From Microbacterium sp. MM2322 (GTDB lineage Bacteria; Actinomycetota; Actinomycetes; Actinomycetales; Microbacteriaceae): a stretch of 64,000 nt of DNA. The stretch's first letter is position 1; each line of letters starts with the position of its first letter. Both the position numbers and the translations under genes were made by a program. Below, piece after piece: positions 46,814 to 56,423 of this stretch. The notes under the pieces were generated by a model that ran no database searches, was not told the DNA's origin, and saw only the letters and a list, made by a program, of their open reading frames with translations. The stretch covers positions 1 to 64,000 of the forward strand of contig NZ_OZ075067.1 of NCBI RefSeq assembly GCF_964186585.1, given 5' to 3'.

Positions 46814-48406
46814 ATGGTCGATGTCGCAGCCACGCCGGGCTCCCCGGCCACCGCCCCGCAGCACGACGAGGTCGTGCGGATGCGGGACGTCACGATCCGC
46901 TTCCCCGGCGTCCTCGCGCTGGACCGGGTCGACCTCACGCTCCGCGCCGGCGAGGTCCACACCCTCATGGGTGAGAACGGAGCGGGCAAGTCCACGCTCA
47001 TCAAAGCGCTGACGGGTGTCTACTCGATCGACGACGGGACGATCGAGGTGGCCGGCGAGCCGCGGGTCTTCCGCTCGACGGCCGATGCCGAGGCATCCGG
47101 AATCTCCACCGTGTATCAAGAGGTCAACCTCTGCACGAACCTGTCGGTCGGCGAGAACGTCATGCTCGGCCGCGAGGTGCGGCGGGCCGGCTTCATCGAC
47201 TGGCGGGCCACCCACCGAGAGGCGACGCGCTACCTCGCGGCCCTCGGACTCGACATCGACCCGCGCTCGGCGCTGTCGTCGCACTCCATCGCTGTGCAGC
47301 AGCTCGTTGCGATCAGCCGCGCGACCGTCGCCGACGCCCGCGTGCTCGTCCTCGACGAGCCGACCTCGAGCCTCGACCGCAGTGAGGTCGAGCAGCTGTT
47401 CACCGTCGTCCGCGGACTCCGCGACCGCGGTGTCGCCATCCTCTTCGTCACCCACTTCCTCGACCAGGTCTACGAGATCTCCGATCGCCTCACGGTGCTT
47501 CGAAACGGTCAGCTGGTGGGGGAGTACCTGCCGGCCGAGCTGCCCCGCGGCGAACTCATCGCGAAGATGATCGGTCGCCAGCTCGACGAGCTCGAGGCGC
47601 TCGCCCGGTCGTCCGAGCGCGAGATCGACCGCACCGCGACACCGGTGCTCCGGATCGACGGCCTCGGCCGCAAGAACGTCATCGAACCCGTCGACATGGA
47701 GGTCTACGAGGGCGAGATCGTCGGCATCGCGGGCCTCCTGGGCTCGGGACGCAGCGAGCTCGTGCGCCTCGTCTACGGCGCCGACCGTGCCGACACCGGC
47801 AGCCATCGAGTGCGAGGGGATGCCGCGCGCATCACGAACCCGCGCCACGCGATCGACAAGCGCATCGCCTTCTCGAGCGAGGACCGCCGCGCCGAGGGCA
47901 TCATCGCCGACCTCACCGTCGCGGAGAACATCGTCCTCGGCATCCAGGCCAAGCGCGGCGCGATGCGCCCGATCGGCCGCGCCGAACGCGACGCGATCGT
48001 GTCGGAGTACATCTCGGCTCTGGGTGTACGCCCGGCCGACCCGAACGCGCTCGTTCGGAACCTCTCGGGCGGCAACCAGCAGAAGGTGCTGCTCGCCCGG
48101 TGGCTCGCGACGGCGCCCCAACTGATCATCCTCGACGAGCCGACCCGCGGTATCGACGTCGGCGCCAAGGCCGACATCCAGCGCAAGGTCGCCGAGCTCT
48201 CGGCGGAGGGCCTGTCGGTCGTCTTCATCTCCTCGGAACTCGAGGAGGTCGTCCGCATCGCCCAGCGCATCGTGGTGCTGCGCGACCGTTCTAAGATCGG
48301 CGAACTGGACGCCACCGACGTGACGGTCGACGACCTGGTCGCCCTCATCGCACAAGAGTCCAGCGAGACGACGTCGTCTCGCCTCAACCCGGAGACAGCG
48401 GCATGA
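46814..48406 (+). CDS. ytfR: Sugar ABC transporter dual-domain ATPase (RbsA/YtfR type), copy 1
   Basis: This 530-residue ATPase has two nucleotide-binding domains. The first has Walker A GENGAGKSTLIKAL near 55-68 and Walker B VLVLDEPTSSLD. The second has the degenerate Walker A GLLGSGRSELVR usual in this family, signature LSGGNQQKVLLARWL and LIILDEPTRGIDVGAKADI. It starts 102 bases after the binding-protein gene and overlaps the permease gene by 4 bases. Confidence 0.93.
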   Translation: MVDVAATPGSPATAPQHDEVVRMRDVTIRFPGVLALDRVDLTLRAGEVHTLMGENGAGKSTLIKALTGVYSIDDGTIEVAGEPRVFRSTADAEASGISTVYQEVNLCTNLSVGENVMLGREVRRAGFIDWRATHREATRYLAALGLDIDPRSALSSHSIAVQQLVAISRATVADARVLVLDEPTSSLDRSEVEQLFTVVRGLRDRGVAILFVTHFLDQVYEISDRLTVLRNGQLVGEYLPAELPRGELIAKMIGRQLDELEALARSSEREIDRTATPVLRIDGLGRKNVIEPVDMEVYEGEIVGIAGLLGSGRSELVRLVYGADRADTGSHRVRGDAARITNPRHAIDKRIAFSSEDRRAEGIIADLTVAENIVLGIQAKRGAMRPIGRAERDAIVSEYISALGVRPADPNALVRNLSGGNQQKVLLARWLATAPQLIILDEPTRGIDVGAKADIQRKVAELSAEGLSVVFISSELEEVVRIAQRIVVLRDRSKIGELDATDVTVDDLVALIAQESSETTSSRLNPETAA

Positions 48407-49452
48407 ACCCGACCCTGAAGCGCTTCCTGGCGCACCGCCTCGTCTGGCCGATCGCCGCACTCCTCGTGCTCGTGATCGTCAACACGATCGCGCGGCCGTC
48501 CTTCATCTCGATCACGGTGCAGAACGGCCAGCTGTACGGCCCGTTGATGGACATCCTGCGCAACAGTGCGCCGCTGATGCTCGTCGCCCTGGGCATGACG
48601 CTCGTGATCGCGACGCGCGGCATCGATCTCTCGGTCGGCGCCATCATGGCGGTCTCGGGAGCGGTCGCGCTGACCTACATCTCCGCCTCGCCCGCGCCCG
48701 AGGACCCCTCGACCGTGCTCATCGCGATCGCGCTCGCCGTCTTCGTGGCGCTGCTGCTCGGCGCCTGGAACGGTTTCCTCGTCGCCGTCGTCGGTGTCCA
48801 GCCGATCATCGCGACCCTCGTGCTCATGCTCGCCGGTCGCGGTGTCGCCCTCCTCATCACGGGCGGCTTCATCACCACCATCACGAGCGCCCCCTACCGC
48901 TTCATGGCGCAGGGCTACCTCGTCGGGCTGCCTTTCGCCTTCTACGTCTCGGTCATCGCGATCGTCATCGTCGCGGTGCTGCAGCGTCGCACGGCCCTGG
49001 GTGTCCTCACCGAGGCCGTCGGCATCAACCCCGAGGCCAGCCGTCTCGCCGGGGTGCGCTCGCGCGGCATCATCTGGGGTGCGTACGCCGCGAGCGGCCT
49101 GCTCGCCGGATTCGCCGGCATCCTCTACTCGTCGAACATCATGGCCGCCGATGCCAACGCGGCCGGGCTTTACATCGAGCTCGACGCGATCCTCGCGGTC
49201 GTGCTCGGCGGAACGAGCCTGATGGGCGGCAAGTTCACGATCGCCGGAACCGTGGTCGGCGTCTTCACGATCCAGACTCTCAAGTCGACGATCACCTTCC
49301 TCGGGGTGCCGCCGGCGGTCAGCCCGCTGTTCCTCGCCATCGTCGTCGTGATCGTCGTGCTCGTGCAGTCGCCACGCTCCCGTTCGCTGTTCGCCAAGGC
49401 GGTCGATGCCGTCCGAGGCGGCGGCCGTCGCACCGTGGAGGTCGCCTCGTGA
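48403..49452 (+). CDS. ytfT: Sugar ABC transporter permease (YtfT-like)
   Basis: This 349-residue permease of the branched-chain/monosaccharide family has about nine helices. It carries the family motifs VALGMTLVIATRGIDLSVGA and AVVLGGTSLMGGKF. It overlaps ytfR and the next permease by 4 bases each. It should form a heterodimer with the following gene product. Confidence 0.92.
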   Translation: MNPTLKRFLAHRLVWPIAALLVLVIVNTIARPSFISITVQNGQLYGPLMDILRNSAPLMLVALGMTLVIATRGIDLSVGAIMAVSGAVALTYISASPAPEDPSTVLIAIALAVFVALLLGAWNGFLVAVVGVQPIIATLVLMLAGRGVALLITGGFITTITSAPYRFMAQGYLVGLPFAFYVSVIAIVIVAVLQRRTALGVLTEAVGINPEASRLAGVRSRGIIWGAYAASGLLAGFAGILYSSNIMAADANAAGLYIELDAILAVVLGGTSLMGGKFTIAGTVVGVFTIQTLKSTITFLGVPPAVSPLFLAIVVVIVVLVQSPRSRSLFAKAVDAVRGGGRRTVEVAS

Positions 49453-50477
49453 GCGCCGTAACCGCAGACTTCGAACGGACCGGCGGGTTCGCCGAGACCG
49501 TCCAGCGCTTCCGCAGCCGGCACGCCTCGTGGGTGCCCGTCTTCGCGGCCGTCGTCATCCTCGTCGCGATGCTGATCGGGGCGCAGGCCTACTTCGGCAA
49601 CTTCGTCACGCCGCGCGTGCTGTCGGCGCTCCTGCTCGACAACGCGTACCTGCTGATCCTCGCGGTCGGCATGACCTTCGTCATCCTCACCGGTGGCATC
49701 GATCTGTCGGTCGGCGCGGTCATGGCGTTCACCGGGATGCTGGGGGCCAGCATGCTGAGCCAGGGCACACCGGTGGCGGTCGTCATCCCGGTCATGCTCG
49801 TCCTCGGCGCGCTGATGGGTCTGTTCGTCGGGGTACTCGTGCAGTACTTCGGGGTGCAGCCGTTCATCGCGTCGCTCGCAGCGATGTTCGCGGCCCGCGG
49901 GCTCGCGTTCATGGTCAGCCTCTCGTCCATCCGCGTCGAGGAACCCGCGATCCTCTGGCTGCAGTCCACCCGCATGCAGGGAGGACCGGGCAGCTTCTAC
50001 CTGACGCCGACCGGCATCCTCGCGCTCGTCGTGGTGGTCGTCGGCATCCTGATCCTGCAGTTCACCCGATTCGGACGCACGATCTACGCGATCGGCGGCA
50101 ACGAGCAGTCGGCGCGGCTCATGGGTCTGCCGGTGGTCCGCACCAAGCTGCTGGCCTACGTCATCAGCGGGGTGTGCGCGGGGCTCGCCGGTGTCGTCTT
50201 CACGGCGTACACCGGGGCGTCCTACCCGCTGAACGGCATCGGGACCGAGCTCGACACCATCGCCGCGGTGGTGATCGGCGGCACGCTGCTCACGGGCGGC
50301 AGCGGGTTCGTCCTCGGCTCGATGATCGGCGTGTTCGTTTACGGCACCATCAAGACGGCGATCTCGTTCCTCGGCGTCGACCAGTCCTGGACGCGCATCA
50401 CGATCGGCACGCTGCTGCTCGTCTTCGTGGTCGTGCAGCGCCTGCTGGTCGCGCGGACGGCGCGAACGTCACGGTGA
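49449..50477 (+). CDS. yjfF: Sugar ABC transporter permease (YjfF-like)
   Basis: This 342-residue permease parallels the previous gene. It has LAVGMTFVILTGGIDLSVGA and VVIGGTLLTGGSGFVLGS, with about nine helices and a hydrophilic basic N-terminus. The GTG at 49449 overlaps the ytfT stop. Two different permeases plus a dual ATPase is the YtfQRT-YjfF layout. Confidence 0.92.
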   Translation: MSAVTADFERTGGFAETVQRFRSRHASWVPVFAAVVILVAMLIGAQAYFGNFVTPRVLSALLLDNAYLLILAVGMTFVILTGGIDLSVGAVMAFTGMLGASMLSQGTPVAVVIPVMLVLGALMGLFVGVLVQYFGVQPFIASLAAMFAARGLAFMVSLSSIRVEEPAILWLQSTRMQGGPGSFYLTPTGILALVVVVVGILILQFTRFGRTIYAIGGNEQSARLMGLPVVRTKLLAYVISGVCAGLAGVVFTAYTGASYPLNGIGTELDTIAAVVIGGTLLTGGSGFVLGSMIGVFVYGTIKTAISFLGVDQSWTRITIGTLLLVFVVVQRLLVARTARTSR

Positions 50478-50501
50478 ACCTCGGGGAGGCTCACCGCGGG
50501 C

Positions 50502-52037
50502 ATGATGGTCCGTATGGATGCGCGCGAAGCAGCGGTCGCGCCGGTCGTGGAAGTGACCGGCGCGACCGTTCGCTTCGGCGCCGAAACGGTGCTCGACGCC
50601 GTCGACTTCCGCCTGCTGCCGGGTGAGGTCCACTCGCTCATGGGCGAGAACGGCGCCGGCAAGTCCACGCTCATCAAGGCGATCACCGGTGCGCTGCGAC
50701 CGGATGCCGGCGCGATCCGCGTCGGCGGCGAACCGGTGCACTTCGCCTCGCCGGCCGATGCGCTCGCCGCGGGGATCAGTGCGGTCTACCAGGAGATCGA
50801 CCTCCTGCCGAACCTCTCGGTCGGCGAGAACGTCCTGCTCGGACGCGAGAGCCGCCGCCTCGGCGGGATCGACTGGCGCGAGACGCACCGCCGAGCCGCC
50901 GTGATCCTCGACTCGCTCGGCCTCGACATCGATCCGCGCACGCGGCTGTCGGGGCATTCGCTCGCGGTGCAGCAGCTCGTCGCGATCGCCCGGGCGATCT
51001 CGGTCGACGCGCGCGTCGTCGTGCTCGACGAACCGACCTCCAGCCTCGACCTCGACGAGGTCGCCGAGCTGTTCCGCGTCATCCGCGAGCTGACGGCGCG
51101 CGGCGTCGCCGTGCTGTTCGTGTCGCACTTCCTCGATCAGGTCTACGAGATCTGCGACCGCATCACCGTCCTCCGCGGCGGCCGGCTCATCGGCGAGTAC
51201 GTGCCGGCCGAGCTCCTGCGCATCGACCTCGTCGAGAAGATGCTCGGCCGTGGTGCCGACGAGATGGAGGTCCACCCGCGAGAGGATGCCGCGGCATCCG
51301 TTCCGGTCGCACTCGCCGGACGCGATCTCGCCTCGGGTAGGGGGCTCACCGAGGCGAACCTCGAGATCGGCGAAGGCGAGGTCGTCGGCCTTGCGGGGCT
51401 CCTCGGCTCGGGTCGGAGCGAGCTGGCGCGTGCGCTCACGGGTGTGGACCGACCGGATGCCGGTGTCGTCGAGATCGGCGGAGCGCCCGTGAACCTTCCG
51501 ACCCCGCGCCGCGCGATCGGCCGGGGCATCGTGTACTCGTCCGAGAACCGTCGCACCGAGGGCATCATCGGCGACCTCAGCGTGCAGGACAACATCACGC
51601 TCGCGCTGCAGGCGGATCGCGGAATCCTGCACCGGCTCACCAACACGCGACGCCGCGAGCTGGCGATGAGCTGGATCGAGGCCCTCGACATCCGTCCCGC
51701 CGATCCCGACCGGCCCGCCGGAACGCTCTCGGGCGGCAACCAGCAGAAGGTCCTCCTCGCGCGCCTGCTCGCGATCTCGCCTCGCGTGCTCGTGCTCGAC
51801 GAGCCGACCCGCGGCATCGACGTGGGGGCGAAGGTCGAGATCCAGCGGCTCGTCGCCGACCTCTCCGACAACGGCCTCTCGGTCCTGTTCATCTCGGCCG
51901 AGCTCGAAGAGGTGCTGCGCGTCTCCAACCGCATCGCGGTGATGCGCGCGGGGCGACTCGTCGAGACGATCCCGGCGGATGCGCTCACCGTCGACTCGTT
52001 GCTCGCGCTCGTCGCCCGGCCGGAGGACGAGTCGTGA
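50502..52037 (+). CDS. Sugar ABC transporter dual-domain ATPase, copy 2
   Basis: This 511-residue protein is a second complete RbsA-type ATPase in the operon. It has Walker A GENGAGKSTLIKAI and VVLDEPTSSLDLDEV in the first domain, and GLLGSGRSELARAL, LSGGNQQKVLLARLL and VLDEPTRGIDVGAKVEI in the second. It is clearly similar to copy 1 along its length. The ATG at 50502 is 24 bases after the permease; ATG at 50514 is an alternative. Why two ATPases are kept is unknown. Confidence 0.92.
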   Translation: MMVRMDAREAAVAPVVEVTGATVRFGAETVLDAVDFRLLPGEVHSLMGENGAGKSTLIKAITGALRPDAGAIRVGGEPVHFASPADALAAGISAVYQEIDLLPNLSVGENVLLGRESRRLGGIDWRETHRRAAVILDSLGLDIDPRTRLSGHSLAVQQLVAIARAISVDARVVVLDEPTSSLDLDEVAELFRVIRELTARGVAVLFVSHFLDQVYEICDRITVLRGGRLIGEYVPAELLRIDLVEKMLGRGADEMEVHPREDAAASVPVALAGRDLASGRGLTEANLEIGEGEVVGLAGLLGSGRSELARALTGVDRPDAGVVEIGGAPVNLPTPRRAIGRGIVYSSENRRTEGIIGDLSVQDNITLALQADRGILHRLTNTRRRELAMSWIEALDIRPADPDRPAGTLSGGNQQKVLLARLLAISPRVLVLDEPTRGIDVGAKVEIQRLVADLSDNGLSVLFISAELEEVLRVSNRIAVMRAGRLVETIPADALTVDSLLALVARPEDES

Positions 52038-53041
52038 GCGACGAACGCGGCGCGAAGTCCGCGAACATCTTCGACGTCGCACGTCTCGCGGGCGTCTCGC
52101 ACCAGACGGTGTCGCGCGTGCTCAACGATCTGCCGAACGTCCGGCCTGCGACGCGGGCCCGCGTGCAGCAGGCGATGACGCAGCTGCGGTACAGCCCGTC
52201 GCCCGCGGCGCGCGCGCTCGTCACCAAGCGCACGCGGACGATCGGCCTGATCACGCCGGGAACCGCGGATTTCGGACCCACGTCGATCGCAATGCACTTC
52301 AACGTCGCGGCGCGTGCCGAGCGGTACTCGGTCGACTCCGTGACAGCGCCCGACACGGATGCCGCCAGCATCCGCTCGGTCGTCGAAGGCCTGCTTCGTC
52401 AGCGCGTCGATGCGATCGTGCTCGTCGTGACGGATCTCGGCGTCCTGGAAGCCGTCCGCGGCCTCGACCTGGGCGTGCCGATGGTCGCCGCAGCCGCGAC
52501 TCAGCGCCGCAACCCCCAGCTCGTGTCGATCGACCAGTACCGGGGCGCGCGGTCGGCGGTGCGGCACCTCGCCGAGCTCGGCCACCGCCGCATCCTGCAC
52601 ATCGCCGGTCCGCCACGGAACCCGGATGCCGTCGAGCGCCTCCGCGGCTGGCGCGACGAGCTCGCGGCCCACCAGCTGGTGGTGATCGAGCCTGACCACG
52701 GCGACTGGACGGCGGCCAGCGGTGCGGAGATCGGTCGGACCCTCGACGTCGCACCGGGGGATGCCGTGTTCGCAGGCAACGACCACATGGCAATCGGTCT
52801 GCTCTCGGCGCTCCGAGCTCGGGGCCTGGAGGTGCCGCGCGACGTCGCCGTCGTCGGGTTCGACGATGTGCCCGAGGCGGCCTACCTGTCGCCGCCGATC
52901 ACGACCGTGCGGCAGGACTTCCGCGCGCTCGGCGAACTGATGATGCAGAAGGTGCTGCTCGCCGTCGAAGAGCCGGATGGGCTCACGGAGGACACGCCCC
53001 TCCCGACCCACCTCATCGTGCGGGAGTCTTCGCAGCGCTGA
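52034..53041 (+). CDS. LacI-family transcriptional regulator of the sugar operon
   Basis: This 335-residue regulator has the LacI helix-turn-helix (NIFDVARLAGVSHQTVSRVL, about 12-31) and sugar-binding domain (AGNDHMAIGLLSALRARG, VPRDVAVVGFDDVPEAAY). The GTG at 52034 overlaps the second ATPase gene (GTGA), so it is part of the operon. It is the natural candidate to bind the three dyads at 45529-45658. Its end overlaps the convergent Pr6Pr gene by 29 bases. Confidence 0.93.
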   Translation: MSDERGAKSANIFDVARLAGVSHQTVSRVLNDLPNVRPATRARVQQAMTQLRYSPSPAARALVTKRTRTIGLITPGTADFGPTSIAMHFNVAARAERYSVDSVTAPDTDAASIRSVVEGLLRQRVDAIVLVVTDLGVLEAVRGLDLGVPMVAAAATQRRNPQLVSIDQYRGARSAVRHLAELGHRRILHIAGPPRNPDAVERLRGWRDELAAHQLVVIEPDHGDWTAASGAEIGRTLDVAPGDAVFAGNDHMAIGLLSALRARGLEVPRDVAVVGFDDVPEAAYLSPPITTVRQDFRALGELMMQKVLLAVEEPDGLTEDTPLPTHLIVRESSQR

Positions 53042-53726
53042 GCGATCGGGCGCGCAGTCGTCCGACCCACACGACGACCGTGGCGACGATCGCGAACGTG
53101 ATCGCGATGCCGACCACGTAGGCGACGACTCCGCCCCACCCGTTCACCCCGTTGGGGTTGAGGAAGGGATACGGGTACCAGAACGGCACTCCGGTCGATG
53201 GGTTCGTGATGAGGGGTCCGCGCAGCAGCGTGTAGGCGATCCAGATGATCGGCACGGTGAGGACCGCGAGCACCGATCGCCAGGGCAGGGCGCGTCGAGT
53301 GGGCGCGACGAGCAGGTCGATCAGGAGGAACAGCGGCGCCACGACGTGGAGGATCTCGTTCGCCCAGGCGACGTGATCGTCGGCGGTCGGGTACCCACGC
53401 AGGAGCAGGTTGTAGACGACTCCGGTGATGACGAGGAAGGTCGTCGCGGAGGCGAGGGCCACCGCGACGCCGGCAGGCTCGCGGTCTTCGTGATGCGGCC
53501 GCATCCAGAACCAGATGACCGCCCCCAGCAGCGCGAGCACCCCCACGATGTTCGAGAGGATCGTGAAGAAGCTGAAGAAGTTGGCGATCGTCGTCGGGAC
53601 GTCGCGGTCGTTCGAGATCGCCGTCCGGATGGTCGTGACGAACTGCCCCACGAGCGCCGTCATGATGACGGCGGCCGCGACCAGCCGGAGTGCCGACCAC
53701 ACTGTCGGCCACGTTCGGGTACGCAT
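53013..53726 (-). CDS. Pr6Pr-family six-helix membrane protein
   Basis: This 237-residue membrane protein has about six transmembrane helices. FFSFFTILSNIVGVLALLGA and a late GPLITNPSTGVPFWYPYPFL match the FAR-17a/AIG1-like Pr6Pr family common in actinobacteria. The ATG at 53726 is well placed. Its function is unknown. Its last 9 codons overlap the end of the LacI gene on the other strand. Confidence 0.85.
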   Translation of the reverse strand: MRTRTWPTVWSALRLVAAAVIMTALVGQFVTTIRTAISNDRDVPTTIANFFSFFTILSNIVGVLALLGAVIWFWMRPHHEDREPAGVAVALASATTFLVITGVVYNLLLRGYPTADDHVAWANEILHVVAPLFLLIDLLVAPTRRALPWRSVLAVLTVPIIWIAYTLLRGPLITNPSTGVPFWYPYPFLNPNGVNGWGGVVAYVVGIAITFAIVATVVVWVGRLRARSLSAAKTPAR

Positions 53727-53753
53727 GACCGAACCCTAGCGCGCGGTAGCCCG

Positions 53754-54693
53754 TCAGGCGGCGCCTTCCCGCGGGTGCGTTCCCCGTCCCCACCGGGCTC
53801 CGGCGCGGAAGACGCCGATCCCGAGGGCGGCGACGGCGAGGACAGCGGCGAGCCCCAGCATCCCGGTGACGGCGTCCCACATCGTCAGTCGGATCAGCCA
53901 GATGATCGTCCACACCGTCGCGGCGCCGCCGACATGGCGGGCGACGGCGCGGGCACGCACGACGGCCGCGAGCAGGGCGAGCACCCACACCGCGCCGGCG
54001 ACGAGCCAGGTGAACTCCTCCGTGAGGACCCGGAGCCAGATCCCGTCTGACGGGCTCTCGGGAAACACCTCGAAGAAGAGGTGGAAGAACACGAGGATGC
54101 CGGTCGTTACCGCCGCGGTCACGGCCGCCGCGATGCGGGACCGGACCGGGGCGAGCATGGCGAGCAGCGCGAAGACCGTCAGCGTCACCGTCGTGATCGC
54201 GCGGGGACCGGCGAGCGGGTCGAGCTGCGCGTAGACGAACGCCCCGATGCCGGCCATGGCCGTGGCCGCGAGGGCGATACGGGCCGCCCGTGCGGCGCCG
54301 CTCAGGATCAGGACGAAGGCGATGACCCAGAGCCCGGCGGGCACGAGTCCCGGGCTCGGCTGCAGGTCGAGATTCTGCCCCTCGGGGGAGGCGCCAATCC
54401 ACACGCGCCTCGAACCCGCTGAAGACGGCGAACATCACGGCGAGGGCGAACCCGGTGGCCGCGGACGCGGTGGCGAGGGCCTCGCGGGCGGGGTGCGGCA
54501 TCCACCCCAGGATGCGGACCGCGAGGCCGCTTCGCATCAGCGCGACGCGCTCGCCGCGGGAGGGTTCGTCTCGTCCCTGCGCCTCGGCTTCGTCGAGCAG
54601 CGTGCCGAGCATGGCCTCGCCGTGCCGGTCGCGCCAGGAGGAGGGGTACGCCCGGAGCGCGCGGCGCCAGGGGGTGTCGTCGATCGTGGTCAC
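53754..54693 (-). pseudogene. Membrane protein gene with a one-base frameshift
   Basis: Two adjoining minus-strand frames look like one gene of about 313 codons. The first starts at GTG 54693 (MTTIDDTPWRRALRAYPSSW), has an N-terminal helical prefix domain, and ends near GFEARV at about 54405. The second continues from about 54404 with WIGASPEGQNLDLQPSPGLV and six or more helices to the stop at 53754. The first frame has no stop near the junction, and total length is 3n+1, so one base is in excess. It is coupled to the PadR gene by a GTGA overlap. A sequencing error is possible. Confidence 0.65.
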
Positions 54694-55028
54694 AGGGCAC
54701 CTCCGAGAGCCGGGCGCAGCGCGAGGCGGCGGCGGGCTTCGGCCACGGTCACCTCGCGTCGGGCGACCTCCTCGGCGAGCAGGTCGACGCCGCCGGGGGT
54801 GAGTTCCACGTACCGGCGGACGCGCCCCTGCACCCGCTCCTCGCGGGCGATCCGGATCGTGCCCTCCTTCTCGAGTCGGTCGAGGGCGGCGTAGAGGGTC
54901 GCGACTTTCAGGCGGACGTGGCCGCGAGAGACGCGGTCGACCTCCTCGATGAGGGCATAGCCGTGCTTCGGGCCGTCGGCCAGCGCGGTCAGCATGAGGA
55001 ACGTGGGCTCCCGCATCTCCTGGGTCAT
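54690..55028 (-). CDS. PadR-family transcriptional regulator
   Basis: This 112-residue protein is a winged-helix PadR regulator: EPTFLMLTALADGPKHGYALI, then LYAALDRLEKEGTIRI and RVRRYVELTPGG. The ATG at 55028 follows a perfect inverted repeat. PadR genes are often cotranscribed with the membrane protein they control, and the frameshifted gene downstream fits that pattern. Confidence 0.92.
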   Translation of the reverse strand: MTQEMREPTFLMLTALADGPKHGYALIEEVDRVSRGHVRLKVATLYAALDRLEKEGTIRIAREERVQGRVRRYVELTPGGVDLLAEEVARREVTVAEARRRLALRPALGGAL

Positions 55029-55036
55029 GAGGCGAC

Positions 55037-55059
55037 CATACTCTGACAGGCAGAGTATG
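55037..55059. promoter_or_regulatory. PadR operator
   Basis: CATACTCTG and CAGAGTATG flank five bases (ACAGG): a perfect 9-5-9 dyad 8 bases upstream of the padR start and 74 bases upstream of purA. It carries the ATAC/GTAT ends typical of PadR sites. Autoregulation is inferred. Confidence 0.8.
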
Positions 55060-55133
55060 CGCCACCCTCCGTCGGCTCCTGTCACCCGGCCCGATAGGAT
55101 GGGGTGTAACCGTCCGATAAACGGGGGAGAGCC

Positions 55134-56420
55134 ATGCCAGGCATCGTGATCGTCGGCGTTCAATGGGGAGACGAGGGCAAGGGCAAAGCCACCGACCTCC
55201 TGGGTGAGCGCACCGACTGGGTCGTCAAGTTCAACGGCGGTAACAACGCCGGCCACACCGTGGTGATCGGCGACGAGAAGTACGCCCTGCACCTGCTGCC
55301 CAGCGGCATCCTGTCGCCGGGCGTCAACGCCGTCATCGGCAACGGCGTCGTCATCGACCTCGAGGTGCTCTTCGCCGAGCTCGGCGCCCTCCAGGCTCGC
55401 GGCCTCGACGTCTCGCGGCTCAAGGTGAGTGCGAGCGCGCACATCATCACGCAGTACCACCGCACCCTCGACAAGGTGACCGAGCGTTTCCTCGGCAAGA
55501 AGATGATCGGCACGACCGGTCGCGGCATCGGCCCGACCTATGCCGACAAGATCAACCGCACCGGCATCCGCGTGCAGGACCTGTTCGACGAGAACATCCT
55601 GCGCCAGAAGGTCGAGGGCGCCCTCGACCAGAAGAACCACCTACTCGTGAAGGTCTTCAACCGCCGCGCCATCACCGTCGACGAGGTCGTCGAGGACCTG
55701 CTGTCGTACGCCGAGCGACTGCGCCCGATGGTCGCCGACACCGGACTGATGCTCAGCAACGCTCTGGACGCCGGTGACGTCGTCGTCTTCGAGGGCGGCC
55801 AGGCCACGATGCTCGACATCGACCACGGCACCTACCCGTTCGTCACGTCGTCCTCCGCCACCGCGGGCGGCGCGTCGACCGGATCGGGAGTCGGTCCCAA
55901 CCGCCTCGACCGCATCGTCGGCATCGTGAAGGCGTACACGACCCGCGTTGGGTCGGGTCCGTTCCCCACCGAGTTGTTCGACGAGAACGGCGACTTCCTG
56001 CGCTCGCGGGGCTTCGAGTTCGGCACCACGACGGGGCGTCCGCGCCGCGTCGGCTGGTACGACGCTCCCATCACCCGGTACGCGACGCGGATCAACGGCA
56101 TCACCGACCTCGTGCTCACGAAGCTCGACATCCTCACCGGTCTGAAGGAGATCCCCGTCTGCGTCGCCTACGACGTCGACGGCGAGCGGTTCGACGAGGT
56201 GCCGGTCAACCAGACCGACTTCCACCACGCGACGCCGATCCTCGAGAACTTCCCCGGTTGGAGCGAGGACATCTCGACCGCTCGCACGTTCGAGGACCTG
56301 CCGCAGACCGCGCAGGACTACGTGCTCGCCCTCGAGAAGATGAGCGGCACGCGCATCTCGGTGATCGGTGTCGGCCCCGCGCGCGACGCGGTCATCGTCC
56401 GCCACGACCTGCTCGACTGA
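55134..56420 (+). CDS. purA: Adenylosuccinate synthase
   Basis: PurA converts IMP and aspartate to adenylosuccinate with GTP, the first step to AMP. The 428-residue protein starts [20 protein letters not shown] with the catalytic Asp/Lys and GTP loop, has [15 protein letters not shown], the signature [20 protein letters not shown], and VGVGPARD at the end. Length is normal. GGGGGAG precedes the ATG. Confidence 0.97.
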   Translation: MPGIVIVGVQWGDEGKGKATDLLGERTDWVVKFNGGNNAGHTVVIGDEKYALHLLPSGILSPGVNAVIGNGVVIDLEVLFAELGALQARGLDVSRLKVSASAHIITQYHRTLDKVTERFLGKKMIGTTGRGIGPTYADKINRTGIRVQDLFDENILRQKVEGALDQKNHLLVKVFNRRAITVDEVVEDLLSYAERLRPMVADTGLMLSNALDAGDVVVFEGGQATMLDIDHGTYPFVTSSSATAGGASTGSGVGPNRLDRIVGIVKAYTTRVGSGPFPTELFDENGDFLRSRGFEFGTTTGRPRRVGWYDAPITRYATRINGITDLVLTKLDILTGLKEIPVCVAYDVDGERFDEVPVNQTDFHHATPILENFPGWSEDISTARTFEDLPQTAQDYVLALEKMSGTRISVIGVGPARDAVIVRHDLLD

Positions 56421-56423
56421 TCC

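Noticed and set aside
45722..48460. Open minus-strand frame of 912 codons
   Set aside because: It is antisense to the sugar-binding protein and ATPase genes and has shadow-type composition.
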